Counted from the stretch's first letter, positions 1-7,110 are shown. The stretch is 26,112 nucleotides of DNA from an uncultured Odoribacter sp. (GCA_900544025.1 UQTM01000045.1:1-26112); one strand, 5' to 3'. Notes: a model not told the origin generated them from the sequence alone. Numbers and translations are program-made.

Positions 1-1
1 T

Positions 2-1126
2 TCTTCTTTATTCGCTTTCGTGCCGGGAAACGGAAATTTGGCAGAAGAAGGCTTCAAACTGATATGTGCCCATAGTGATTCTCCCACATTCCGCATCAAG
101 CCGCATGCAGAAATGCCCATAGAAGGGAAATACCTGAAACTGAATACAGAAGTGTACGGAGGCCCGATCCTTTACACCTGGTTCGACCGCCCCCTATCGA
201 TGGCCGGACGTGTCATGGTGAAAAGTGACAAACCTCTGAAACCAACGACTCAATTCGTAAATTTCAAGCGTCCCCTATTGGTTATCCCTCACCTTGCTAT
301 CCATTTCAACCGCACCGTAAACGAGCAGGGCAATCCGCTCAGCAAACAAAAAGATATGCTTCCGGTGATAGCCATGATCAACGAAAAGTTTGAAAAAGAT
401 AATTTCCTTTTAAAATTGATTGCAGAGGAAATGCATATTCCCTGTGAAGACATTTTGGATTTCGACCTGACACTTTACGAATACGAAAAAGGCACATTGT
501 TCGGACTGAACAATGAATTTATTTCTTCCGGGCGTTTGGACGATCTGGCAATGGTACATGCAGGCCTTCAAGCCCTGATCGATTCAGACCCTTGCAACAA
601 AACAAAAATACTTGCGATCTTCGATAATGAGGAAGTAGGCAGCGGTACCAAACAAGGAGCCGGATCACCTATCCTCCGCACGATTCTGGAACGGATCGCC
701 CTGGCGCAGGAATGTAAAGCAGAAGAACTCTACCGGGCAATTCACAACTCATTTATGATCTCGGCGGATATGGCACACGCCCTTCATCCCAATTATACGG
801 AAAAACACGATCCGACCAACCATCCGATTATGAACGGAGGCCCGGTTATAAAGATCAATGCAAACCAAAAATACGTAACAGATGGAGACTCGGCAGCGGT
901 ATTTGCAACGATATGTAAAATGGCAGGCGTACCCTACCAGACTTTCGTCAATCATTCCGACATGGCCGGAGGCTCTACGCTGGGAAATATTTTATTATCA
1001 CAAATGGAAATACGCGGAGTCGATATCGGCAATCCGATGTGGGCCATGCACTCCGTAAGGGAAACGGCAGGCGTACTCGACCATGAATACGTGATCAAAG
1101 CATTTACCACATTTTATAACATTTAG
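2..1126 (+). CDS. M18 family aminopeptidase, 5' end missing
   Basis: The reading frame is open from the first bases and continues upstream of the window. Residues encoded before the GTG at 20 (SSLFAF) already fit the family, so that GTG is not the start. M18 enzymes are cytosolic, two-metal (zinc) aminopeptidases that remove N-terminal residues from peptides. The metal-ligand and catalytic stretches are all visible: AHSDSP, SGRLDDL, FDNEEVGSGT, SADMAHALHPN, and MHSVRE near the C terminus. MAGGSTLGN is another conserved block. About 374 residues are present, so roughly 60-90 N-terminal residues lie outside the window, judging by the usual family length. The gene ends with TAG and is followed by a hairpin. 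Identity is secure; the exact substrate preference is not. Confidence 0.95.
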   Translation, partial: SSLFAFVPGNGNLAEEGFKLICAHSDSPTFRIKPHAEMPIEGKYLKLNTEVYGGPILYTWFDRPLSMAGRVMVKSDKPLKPTTQFVNFKRPLLVIPHLAIHFNRTVNEQGNPLSKQKDMLPVIAMINEKFEKDNFLLKLIAEEMHIPCEDILDFDLTLYEYEKGTLFGLNNEFISSGRLDDLAMVHAGLQALIDSDPCNKTKILAIFDNEEVGSGTKQGAGSPILRTILERIALAQECKAEELYRAIHNSFMISADMAHALHPNYTEKHDPTNHPIMNGGPVIKINANQKYVTDGDSAAVFATICKMAGVPYQTFVNHSDMAGGSTLGNILLSQMEIRGVDIGNPMWAMHSVRETAGVLDHEYVIKAFTTFYNI

Positions 1127-1168
1127 GAATAGAGTACCGCCACTATATTTTTAGAAAACTCTGACACG

Positions 1169-1199
1169 GACACGAAGTGAATCCATTTTGCTTCGTGTC
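1169..1199 (+). terminator. Probable terminator after the M18 gene
   Basis: A 9-bp perfect stem, GACACGAAG (1169-1177) with CTTCGTGTC (1191-1199), has a 13-base loop and is followed by a short T-rich tail (tttat). It lies 43 bases after the aminopeptidase stop codon. The T tract is weak, so a processing or mRNA-end stabilising role is also possible. Confidence 0.6.
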
Positions 1200-1240
1200 T
1201 TTATCCTCCATATAATAATCATATCCCCTAAATTAATAAA

Positions 1241-2008
1241 ATGAAGATCATTACATACAATGTAAACGGACTGCGCAGCGCCTTGTCGAAAGGCTTCACA
1301 GACTGGCTCGCCATCGAAAAGCCGGACGTGGTATGCCTTCAGGAAACCAAAGCGCAACCCGACCAGATTCCGACACTCGAATTTGAAGCATTAGGCTACA
1401 AAGCTTATTTCTTCTCTGCCAGGAAAAAAGGATACAGCGGCGTAGGAATCCTCACAAAAATCACTCCCGACCATGTGGAATACGGAATGGGCATTTCCAA
1501 ATACGACGACGAAGGGCGTTTCATCCGGGCAGATTATGGCGACATCTCGATCGCCAGTGTCTATCACCCCTCCGGAACGACAGGCGACGAGCGGCAAGCC
1601 TTTAAAATGGAATGGCTGGAAGATTTCAGGCTTTATGTGAATAATCTCAGGCAAAAACACGAAAAACTGATTATCTGCGGCGACTACAACATTTGCCACC
1701 GCCCGATCGACATTCATGACCCGGTGCGAAATGCCAACAGTAGCGGCTTTTTACCCGAAGAACGTGAATGGATGAGCCGTTTTCTCGACGATGGATATAC
1801 CGATACATTCCGCTTTTTCCATCCGGAGGAGCCTCATCACTACACCTGGTGGAGTTTCAGAGCAAATGCAAGAACCAACAATAAAGGGTGGCGCATCGAT
1901 TATTGTATGGCTACCCAAGCGGCAGTTCCTTTATTGAAAGACGCTTATATCCTGCCTCAGGTAAAGCATTCGGATCATTGCCCGGCCGTGGTTGAATTAA
2001 ATGTATAA
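1241..2008 (+). CDS. xth: Exodeoxyribonuclease III
   Basis: This 255-residue protein belongs to the exonuclease-endonuclease-phosphatase family. It should act as an AP endonuclease and 3'-5' exonuclease in base-excision repair. Conserved motifs are in order: YNVNGLRSA at residues 6-14, LQETK with the metal-binding Glu35, GDYN with Asp148 and Asn150, the segment YTWWSFR, RIDY, and the C-terminal SDHCP with Asp245 and His246. Length matches the family (about 250-270). The ATG at 1241 starts at the conserved beta-strand MKIITYN, so the start is firm. The gene sits alone between two hairpins and is probably transcribed by itself. No clear TAnnTTTG promoter was found directly upstream. Confidence 0.96.
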   Translation: MKIITYNVNGLRSALSKGFTDWLAIEKPDVVCLQETKAQPDQIPTLEFEALGYKAYFFSARKKGYSGVGILTKITPDHVEYGMGISKYDDEGRFIRADYGDISIASVYHPSGTTGDERQAFKMEWLEDFRLYVNNLRQKHEKLIICGDYNICHRPIDIHDPVRNANSSGFLPEEREWMSRFLDDGYTDTFRFFHPEEPHHYTWWSFRANARTNNKGWRIDYCMATQAAVPLLKDAYILPQVKHSDHCPAVVELNV

Positions 2009-2036
2009 TCGATAACGAAATTAAAAATACACGACC

Positions 2037-2071
2037 TGCCCTCTAAAAGTTTTAATTGCTTTTAGAGGGCA
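2037..2071 (+). terminator. Rho-independent terminator after xth
   Basis: A 13-bp perfect inverted repeat, TGCCCTCTAAAAG (2037-2049) with CTTTTAGAGGGCA (2059-2071), has a 9-base loop and is followed by ctttctt. It begins 28 bases after the exonuclease III stop. Confidence 0.8.
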
Positions 2072-2428
2072 CTTTCTTAAAATTAAGAAAATTACCCGTC
2101 TATTCTATACATTCTCTATCCGCGTTTTCATCATTTTCCGGCACGTTCTTTTATAAAAGGCACATCTCCCCTCTTTCTACTTCGATTCCCCGCCTTTTAA
2201 AATTCTTTTATCGTTTCAAACTGCCACACAAACTTCTATGTTTCCGGCTATTAAGCATTCGGTAATGCATAAAAATCCCTATATACTGCTAAAACTTTCT
2301 TATTTTCATGATCGGTATTTAAAATGTTACGTATCACCTTAAAAGCAGTAGTTCCCTGCCCGAACAGACATCATGAACCAGGTAACCCTACATATTAAAA
2401 TTTAAACGCCATTTTATAACCGAATCTT
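2072..2428. other. Intergenic stretch, no gene seen
   Basis: This is 357 bases between the xth terminator and the barrel protein gene. It is pyrimidine-rich on the plus strand. A 69-codon frame at 2056-2265 starts inside the terminator stem and encodes low-complexity S/F/L/R residues, so I do not call it. No convincing TAnnTTTG promoter element or structured RNA was recognised. The promoter of the following gene must lie here. Confidence 0.5.
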
Positions 2429-3202
2429 ATGCAGCCGATGCACATTCATATAATTCTTTTAACTTCCAGGCATACCCGATACTACCTCACACTCCTAACC
2501 TTTATATTCTTATTATTTCCGACCTCCACCTACTCTCAAGCTCCTACCCATCCCTGGTATATAGGCCGAGAATTTTGCATACCGATATTCTATGGCAACC
2601 TAAAAACCCAACTCAAAGATCAACAACCGATAAGCCTGCAATACGGATTATCAGCAGGCTACAAACTACACCGTCTTTTCGATCTGGAACTATCGATAGA
2701 TTACGGCAGCAGCAGACTGACCGCCCACACGGCAGACTACGGCTATTCCTTAGATAAGCATGGGGAAACCTACCCAACGCTTCAAACCTCCGGAACAGTT
2801 CCTTATTCTCAAATTTATTCTTTGCTTAAATATGCCGGTGTAGGATTACACGCCCCTTTCAACCTAAACCGCTTGTTTTTCCATCGCCCGAACCCCTACC
2901 GCTTATCTTTCCTCTTAAGTCCGGGCATCTCCGTCAATCGGTACAAATCCAAAATCCGCCTTAAATACTCCCACCAAACCTGGCTATCCCCTCAAGTCCA
3001 TTGGAGTTTTGACCTGGGTATCGATTTGCTGATACGCTATAACCTCTCCAAACGAATCGACTTCCAGTTGCGCTCAGGCATAAAATACATCAGTAACAAA
3101 AAGTCCGACGGCCTTTCCACCCCCTTCCCTCATAACACAAGTTATGCCTGGACTTCAGGCATCAGCCTGCTTTATAAATTCGGTAAAAAACGCTTATTTT
3201 AA
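2429..3202 (+). CDS. Putative outer-membrane beta-barrel protein
   Basis: I do not recognise a named family. The 257-residue protein has a long N-terminal signal sequence: a hydrophobic segment around residues 18-34 (LTLLTFIFLLFP), then STYSQA, a likely cleavage region near residues 37-38. The rest alternates hydrophobic and polar residues in short strands with aromatic girdles, and ends in a strand rich in Y, S, L and F (SGISLLYKFGKK). This is typical of small 8-12-strand Bacteroidota outer-membrane barrels such as the PorT/OmpW-like group. A second ATG at 2438 (Met4) would also work as start. The gene is flanked by hairpins and seems monocistronic. It is C-rich and pyrimidine-rich compared with its neighbours. 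Function unknown; surface exposure is inferred. Confidence 0.7.
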   Translation: MQPMHIHIILLTSRHTRYYLTLLTFIFLLFPTSTYSQAPTHPWYIGREFCIPIFYGNLKTQLKDQQPISLQYGLSAGYKLHRLFDLELSIDYGSSRLTAHTADYGYSLDKHGETYPTLQTSGTVPYSQIYSLLKYAGVGLHAPFNLNRLFFHRPNPYRLSFLLSPGISVNRYKSKIRLKYSHQTWLSPQVHWSFDLGIDLLIRYNLSKRIDFQLRSGIKYISNKKSDGLSTPFPHNTSYAWTSGISLLYKFGKKRLF

Positions 3203-3271
3203 GGGGAATAATATAAAAGAATTAGGAATGCCTACTATCTCACATCCGATACAACCATTATTAAAAAAAGA

Positions 3272-3303
3272 AACTCCTACAGTATCAAAATATTGTAGGA
3301 GTT
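3272..3303 (+). terminator. Rho-independent terminator after the barrel gene
   Basis: AACTCCTACA (3272-3281) pairs perfectly with TGTAGGAGTT (3294-3303), and the stem can be extended inward to leave a 6-base loop. It is followed by gtcatttttt. It lies 69 bases past the stop of the gene at 2429-3202. Confidence 0.8.
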
Positions 3304-3348
3304 GTCATTTTTTGTCGTTCGGTGTTAAACCTTCGGACTTTGTTTCAG

Positions 3349-3421
3349 TGACCTCGGAGGGGCTCGAACCCTCGGCCCATTGATTAAGAGTCAATTGCTC
3401 TACCAGCTGAGCTACGAAGTC
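3349..3421 (-). tRNA. tRNA-Lys (anticodon CTT)
   Basis: Read on the minus strand this 73-base segment folds as a full cloverleaf. The acceptor stem is GACTTCG with CGAGGTC (one G-T pair), the D arm is GCTCAGCTGGTAGAGC, the anticodon stem is ATTGA/TCAAT around the loop CTCTTAA, and the T arm is GAGGG-TTCGAGC-CCCTC. The discriminator base is A. The anticodon CTT lies at 3386-3388. CCA is not encoded. It lies downstream of yebC on the same strand, with its own promoter-like sequence between them. Confidence 0.97.
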
Positions 3422-3461
3422 ATCGTTTTAGCTGCATTCCGACAAAACGGTTTTGCGGGTG

Positions 3462-3492
3462 CAAATATGCAACTATATTTTTAATTCTGCAA
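3462..3492 (-). promoter_or_regulatory. Promoter of tRNA-Lys
   Basis: On the minus strand, CATATTTG (3469-3462; one mismatch to TAnnTTTG) is preceded 20 bases upstream by TTG (3492-3490). Immediately downstream is ACCCGCAA (3460-3453), the same octamer found after the -7 element of tRNA-Val in this window. The leader to the mature tRNA end is about 40 bases. Confidence 0.55.
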
Positions 3493-3504
3493 GAATTATT
3501 GTTT

Positions 3505-4224
3505 TTAATCTTCTTTGATGTTGTGATAAACATTGGTAACGTCATCGTCTTCGTCGAGTTTATCCAAAATCTTATCTACCTCTGCCCGTTGTTCGGGGGT
3601 CAGTTCTTTGGTATCCATCGGAATCCGGGTAAATTCACCGCTCACAATGTCGTATTTGTTTTCTTCAAGGTATTTCTGGATATTTCCATAGGCATCAAAA
3701 GAACCGTAGATGTTGATAACCCCGTCCTCATCCTCGAAAATCTCATCTACTCCATAGTCGATCATCTCCAGTTCGAATTCTTCCATATCGAAGTTTTCCG
3801 GTTTGTTGATCTTAAAAACACATTTCCGTTCGAACATAAAATCCAAAGAACCGGTCGTTCCCAACGAGCCGCCGAATTTAGTGAAAGCGTGACGCACATT
3901 GGCAACCGTACGGGTATTGTTATCGGTAGCGGCTTCCACAACGATAGCGATTCCGTAAGGAGCATATCCTTCGTAAACAATTTCCTTATAGTCGGATGTA
4001 TCTTTTGAAACCGCACGCTTGATTGCCCGTTCCACATTCTCTTTCGGCATGTTTTCAGCCTTTGCATTCTGAATCAAAATACGAAGACGGGTATTATTGT
4101 TCGGGTCAGGTCCACCTGCTTTTACAGCAATATCAATTTCCTTGCCTATTCTGGTAAACGTACGGGCCATATTGCCCCATCTTTTCAGTTTACGTGCTTT
4201 GCGGTATTCAAACGCTCTTCCCAT
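3505..4224 (-). CDS. YebC/PmpR-family regulatory protein
   Basis: This is a 239-residue member of the YebC/TACO1 family, which comprises DNA-binding regulators or ribosome-associated translation factors depending on the member. The N-terminal region carries the family signature: a basic segment of Lys and Arg, then FTRIGKEIDIAVKAGG, DPNNNTRLR and MPKENVERAI, with the middle-domain GYAPYGIA and the CVFKI/FDMEEF region following. The frame is open back to 4263, but the family starts at GRAFEYRKARK. A promoter -7 element at 4261-4268 would put the upstream start codon on the promoter itself, so I use the ATG at 4224. Length is normal (about 240). tRNA-Lys follows on the same strand. The specific target is unknown. 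Confidence 0.93.
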   Translation of the reverse strand: MGRAFEYRKARKLKRWGNMARTFTRIGKEIDIAVKAGGPDPNNNTRLRILIQNAKAENMPKENVERAIKRAVSKDTSDYKEIVYEGYAPYGIAIVVEAATDNNTRTVANVRHAFTKFGGSLGTTGSLDFMFERKCVFKINKPENFDMEEFELEMIDYGVDEIFEDEDGVINIYGSFDAYGNIQKYLEENKYDIVSGEFTRIPMDTKELTPEQRAEVDKILDKLDEDDDVTNVYHNIKED

Positions 4225-4260
4225 GGTATATTGTAAATTTAAATTTCTAATTACAAGGCG

Positions 4261-4268
4261 CAAAGTTA
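4261..4268 (-). promoter_or_regulatory. -7 promoter element of the yebC-family gene
   Basis: TAACTTTG on the minus strand matches the Bacteroidota -7 consensus TAnnTTTG exactly. It lies 36 bases upstream of the ATG at 4224. The -33 element is not clear; the upstream sequence is a run of T and C. Confidence 0.6.
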
Positions 4269-4798
4269 TATTTTTTAGATAAAAAGGAAAAGGAGAGAAA
4301 GAAAAAGTAACCGGTAATAATCGGTTTTATCGACAAACCACTTATTGAATCAATAAAAACAATCGTCCGTTTCCCAAATTATCCGTCTCTCGAAAATAAA
4401 AATGAAAAAGTAAAGCGTGGAACTGATGTGCCGCCTTACAGAGAGTACCGCCAAGTACAAAAAAGAAGAAAAACACAACAGTCCACGCTTATGCGTAAAC
4501 GTTAGTTTTATTCTTACTTTTTTTAAAAGAATTTTGGCGGTTTCTCTGTTAAGAATAATAAGTAACGATCAAATTCTAATTCCTTAAAGAAACTATCTCT
4601 ATAATTTCAAAGGTGGACACAAACATAATAAAAATAAGAAACAAATTATCATGTATAACACATTTTATACCACTACATCAAACAACAAAAAATATTTATT
4701 ATTAAATAAAATCACATCTAATCACATAGCAATTAAAAGATTGGCCACATTATAATATCTACCTAAAAGATATAAGATTTAGAAATAAGCATATAGAA
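4269..4798. other. Long AT-rich intergenic gap with a structured middle
   Basis: About 530 bases separate the two divergent promoters (yebC-like to the left, lipoprotein to the right). No open frame of coding character is seen. The part from 4413 to 4552 contains two interlocked inverted repeats, listed separately. The part from about 4620 to 4800 is very AT-rich and otherwise featureless. Confidence 0.6.
4413..4552. repeat. Two interlocked inverted repeats
   Basis: Pair A: AAGCGTGGA-A-CTG at 4413-4425 is the inverse of CAGTCCACGCTT at 4479-4490 (12 bp with one bulged A). Pair B: TTACAGAGAGTACCGCCAA at 4436-4454 is the near-inverse of TTGGCGGTTTCTCTGTTAA at 4534-4552 (about 16 of 19 bases, one gap in each arm). 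The order is A-left, B-left, A-right, B-right, so the arms cross, as in an RNA pseudoknot or a composite of two overlapping elements. The word AGAGTACCGCCA from B-left also occurs at 1131-1142. Confidence 0.55.
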
Positions 4799-4829
4799 TT
4801 TGGCACAAGAAATGTTTATATTATCTTTG
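4799..4829 (+). promoter_or_regulatory. Promoter of the GH13-like lipoprotein gene
   Basis: TTTG (4799-4802), 19 bases, then TATCTTTG (4822-4829) is an exact Bacteroidota-type promoter. The predicted transcript start near 4836 leaves a leader of about 35 bases before the ATG at 4871. Confidence 0.75.
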
Positions 4830-4870
4830 ATTAAAAGCTGATATAATATATTATCAAAAATCAAAATTAT

Positions 4871-6139
4871 ATGAAAGCTTACTTTGTCATTATAGCTATT
4901 ATTTTCTTATACTCTTGTCAGCCGACAAACATTAAGATTCCACCTAACCCATTATTCGGTACACCTATCGGACCGTTTTGGTGGACAGGGGATACTCTAT
5001 CCATGCAACTTTCGGACTATTTTCCCGATCTTTCTCTTCTTAAAAAAATTTCTGCTTCCAAAAATGTAGAGCTTGTACATCCGACCGATAGCATTTTGCT
5101 TTTAGTTCCGACAGAACAGACCGTCCCTTTAGGGAACCTGACGTTTCGTTATGAAGGATTCGATTACGACATTCCGTTGTTGACTAAACCCCAGGATGAA
5201 AAGAATCTTCCGGTAATTTTTACCGCCGATGTGCTGAACGATACTATTTTTCTTGAAAGTGACCGTCCTGTGGAAAAGTGGAGTGTTTATATACAGAACT
5301 ATAAATTAAAAGACAAATTTCTATTTCCAACCGTTCGGCATTTAAAGATTGCATTACCCATGGAGATGGAAGAGATTAAATCGAGTATCTTACGAGTATG
5401 GGCTGTAAATGAGTCGGGAATTTCCAACGAAATATGTATTCCGCTTACAAAAAATAAAGTAGTCAAAGAGTTACATCTTCTCGATTCCATTCCTGGATTA
5501 GAACGTATGAAAAAGAATTTCACTCATGATGATTCGCTTACAGGTAAAGAGGTTTCAAAAATATTTTTCAGGAAATACGACAGATTTCCGCAGTTACATT
5601 ACTTCGTGACAGAAAACCTGCAAGAACAAGGAATAAATCATTCTCCCCGGCGCATGTTATTGACAAAAGATTATAAAATCCCTATCCACTTTACAACAGA
5701 CAGCACCACCGCCAGCCGCTTCGCTCAATTATGGACATTTCATATCAGTTTACCGGGAGTACCTGAAATTTGCAGTCCCGATTCTTTACATATTCCTATA
5801 AAAGCTGAAGAAGATTTGACGGCAATTCGTCGTCAAATGGCTCTACTTAATCATCTTTATAGAAATAGCTTTTCCTTACAACACGGTGATTTTATCCCTT
5901 TAAGAGTGGAAAACGAAGTGTATGCTTATATGCGTTCCTATTTTGAAAAAGAAACTATCGTCGTTTTTAATAAGAACCAAGAAGCCGTGACTTTGAAACT
6001 CGATTTACCTGATTTGAAGCGGGAAGAAAATTTCAGGGCATTGTTTGATAACCGATTCAGTTACAACAATTCCAAACTGATTTTAGACGTACCGGGAAAT
6101 GGGGTCGAAGTTATTTACAACGAACATATACCTAACTAA
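4871..6139 (+). CDS. Lipoprotein resembling a GH13 enzyme that lacks its catalytic core
   Basis: The 422-residue protein starts with a lipoprotein signal (hydrophobic residues 4-14, then lipobox LYSC, lipid-attached Cys at residue 16). Residues 30-37 read GPFWWTG, with later strands that resemble the N-terminal beta-sandwich of SusA-type neopullulanases. A second beta-rich segment follows (about 110-195). At 294-300 comes LPGVPEI, the word that precedes the last barrel strand of GH13 amylases (there usually followed by YYGDE). Then come TAIRRQMALLNHLYR, GDFIPL, VYAYMR and VVFNK, matching the linker and C-terminal beta-domain of GH13 enzymes. The roughly 250 residues that would hold the catalytic Asp/Glu/Asp motifs are absent; only an unrecognised segment of about 95 residues (198-292) lies between. 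The frame is intact, so it is not an obvious pseudogene. It may bind glucans rather than cleave them. The homology call is mine from motif memory. Confidence 0.65.
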   Translation: MKAYFVIIAIIFLYSCQPTNIKIPPNPLFGTPIGPFWWTGDTLSMQLSDYFPDLSLLKKISASKNVELVHPTDSILLLVPTEQTVPLGNLTFRYEGFDYDIPLLTKPQDEKNLPVIFTADVLNDTIFLESDRPVEKWSVYIQNYKLKDKFLFPTVRHLKIALPMEMEEIKSSILRVWAVNESGISNEICIPLTKNKVVKELHLLDSIPGLERMKKNFTHDDSLTGKEVSKIFFRKYDRFPQLHYFVTENLQEQGINHSPRRMLLTKDYKIPIHFTTDSTTASRFAQLWTFHISLPGVPEICSPDSLHIPIKAEEDLTAIRRQMALLNHLYRNSFSLQHGDFIPLRVENEVYAYMRSYFEKETIVVFNKNQEAVTLKLDLPDLKREENFRALFDNRFSYNNSKLILDVPGNGVEVIYNEHIPN

Positions 6140-6189
6140 TAATCAGACAAATATCCAGCAAACAAAGGATTTCTTATCCAAACATTCTC

Positions 6190-6218
6190 TTGAAAACATA
6201 CTTTTTTACGTATCTTTG
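6190..6218 (+). promoter_or_regulatory. Promoter of the thioesterase gene
   Basis: TATCTTTG (6211-6218) matches TAnnTTTG exactly. TTG at 6190-6192 lies 18 bases upstream. The transcript would start near 6225, which excludes the GTG at 6218 as a start codon and supports the ATG at 6239. Confidence 0.65.
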
Positions 6219-6238
6219 TGCAAAGAAACAAGAGTATT

Positions 6239-6655
6239 ATGAAAGAATATATTTTCGAGATCGAAATGAAAGTGCGGGATTATGAATGTGACCTGCAATG
6301 CGTTGTGAATAATGCCAATTATCAACATTATCTGGAACACGCCCGTCATGAATTTTTAGAAAGTGCAGGGGCAAACTTCGGAGAATTGCATAAGCAGGGC
6401 ATCGATGCTATGGTAGCCAGGGTAGAGATCGATTATAAAGTTTCCCTAACCAGTGGGGATCGCTTTACTGTACGGCTGAATATAAAGCGTGAGGGGGCTA
6501 AATTGGTATTTCTTGAAGATATTTATCGTTTACCGGACAATAAACTCTGTGCCAAAGGTAGGGTAGAATCTATTTGCACAGAAAACGGACGTTTAACCCG
6601 GGGGGAATTGTTCGATAAGATTTTTGCTGCATATTTGAAAACGAATGAGGGATAA
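6239..6655 (+). CDS. Acyl-CoA thioesterase, hotdog fold (YbgC/4HBT type)
   Basis: This 138-residue protein has the 4-hydroxybenzoyl-CoA thioesterase signature: CDLQCVVNNANYQHYLEHAR, with the usual catalytic Asp, then V-x-N-x-x-Y-x-x-Y-x-E-x-A-R along the hotdog helix. The strand pattern that follows (VARVEIDYKVSLTSGDRFTVRL, then AKGRVESIC) is also typical. It should hydrolyse acyl-CoA or acyl-ACP thioesters in the cytosol; the physiological substrate cannot be told from sequence. The open frame extends to a GTG at 6218, but that codon overlaps the promoter, so I start at ATG 6239. Length matches the family (about 130-140). Confidence 0.9.
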   Translation: MKEYIFEIEMKVRDYECDLQCVVNNANYQHYLEHARHEFLESAGANFGELHKQGIDAMVARVEIDYKVSLTSGDRFTVRLNIKREGAKLVFLEDIYRLPDNKLCAKGRVESICTENGRLTRGELFDKIFAAYLKTNEG

Positions 6656-6734
6656 AATCACAATAGAAAGGCCTGCCCTTTACTATATTGTCATTCGATG
6701 ATGTGAATTATTTTTACAAAAAACAGTTCTTTTT

Positions 6735-6765
6735 TTTGGTAGGAATGAAAAAAGCGCTACATTTG
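6735..6765 (+). promoter_or_regulatory. Promoter of tRNA-Val
   Basis: TTTG (6735-6738), 19 bases, then TACATTTG (6758-6765) is an exact match to the Bacteroidota consensus. It is followed by ACCCGCAA (6767-6774), shared with the tRNA-Lys promoter. The leader to the tRNA 5' end is 23 bases. Confidence 0.75.
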
Positions 6766-6788
6766 TACCCGCAATCGGATGATAGCAC

Positions 6789-6863
6789 GGGCGCTTAGCT
6801 CAGTTGGTTCAGAGCATCTGGTTTACACCCAGAGGGTCGGGGGTTCGAATCCCTCAGCGCCCA
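6789..6863 (+). tRNA. tRNA-Val (anticodon TAC)
   Basis: A complete cloverleaf of 75 bases. The acceptor stem is GGGCGCT with AGCGCCC, the D arm is GCTCAGTTGGTTCAGAGC, the anticodon stem is TCTGG/CCAGA around TTTACAC, and the T arm is centred on GGTTCGAATCC. The discriminator is A at 6863. The anticodon TAC is at 6824-6826. CCA is not encoded. Its last 16 bases are repeated 137 bases downstream. Confidence 0.98.
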
Positions 6864-7110
6864 CAAAAGGAAGACTAAAACAGTCTTCCTTTTTTTATTT
6901 TCTCCAATCGTTTTTCTTTTCCTGAAAATTCGAACGAAGGGGAGCGGGTTCGTAACGTGTTCACGAGGGACGTTCGTCACGAGTAATCCCTCAGCGCCCA
7001 CAGAAGGAAGGCTGAAACAGTCTTCCTTTTTTTATTTTCTCCAATCGTTTTTCTTTTCTTAAAAATTCGAACGAAGGGAGAGCGGGTTCGTAACGTGCTC
7101 ACGAGGGACG
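6848..7110 (+). repeat. Tandem duplication of tRNA-Val 3' end plus terminator
   Basis: The segment 6848-6972 is repeated at 6985-7110. Both copies contain the last 16 bases of the tRNA gene (starting in the T arm), the terminator hairpin and the following 80 or so bases, up to acgagggacg. I count about seven single-base differences and one 1-base length difference over 125 bases, so roughly 94% identity. Between them is ttcgtcacgagt. The first 18 bases, AATCCCTCAGCGCCCACA, are identical. The second copy has no tRNA body upstream. This could be the scar of an integrated element that used the tRNA 3' end, or a simple tandem duplication of a former second tRNA-Val. Confidence 0.85.
6865..6893 (+). 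terminator. Terminator of tRNA-Val
   Basis: GGAAGACT and AGTCTTCC form a stem around AAAAC, extended by A/T pairs on the outside, followed by a long T run (ttttttta). It begins directly after the tRNA. A second, slightly diverged copy follows at about 7002-7030. Confidence 0.85.

Noticed and set aside
2056..2265. 69-codon frame after xth
   Set aside because: It starts inside the terminator stem, and composition is low-complexity with no ribosome-binding site or family resemblance.
3144..3383. 79-codon plus-strand frame ending SVTSEGLEPSAH
   Set aside because: It overlaps the barrel gene, runs through a terminator and ends in antisense tRNA-Lys sequence.
6660..6690. Terminator after the thioesterase gene (AAAGG...CCTTT)
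   Set aside because: The stem is only about five pairs and no T run follows, too weak to call.
6795..7001. 68-codon minus-strand frame antisense to tRNA-Val, ending LRDSNPRPSGCKPDALNQLS
   Set aside because: This tail is the antisense translation of a tRNA gene and is a well-known false protein; the rest comes from the repeat flank.
6848..7110. CRISPR-like repeat array
   Set aside because: There are only two long copies without spacers of regular size; it is a tandem duplication.
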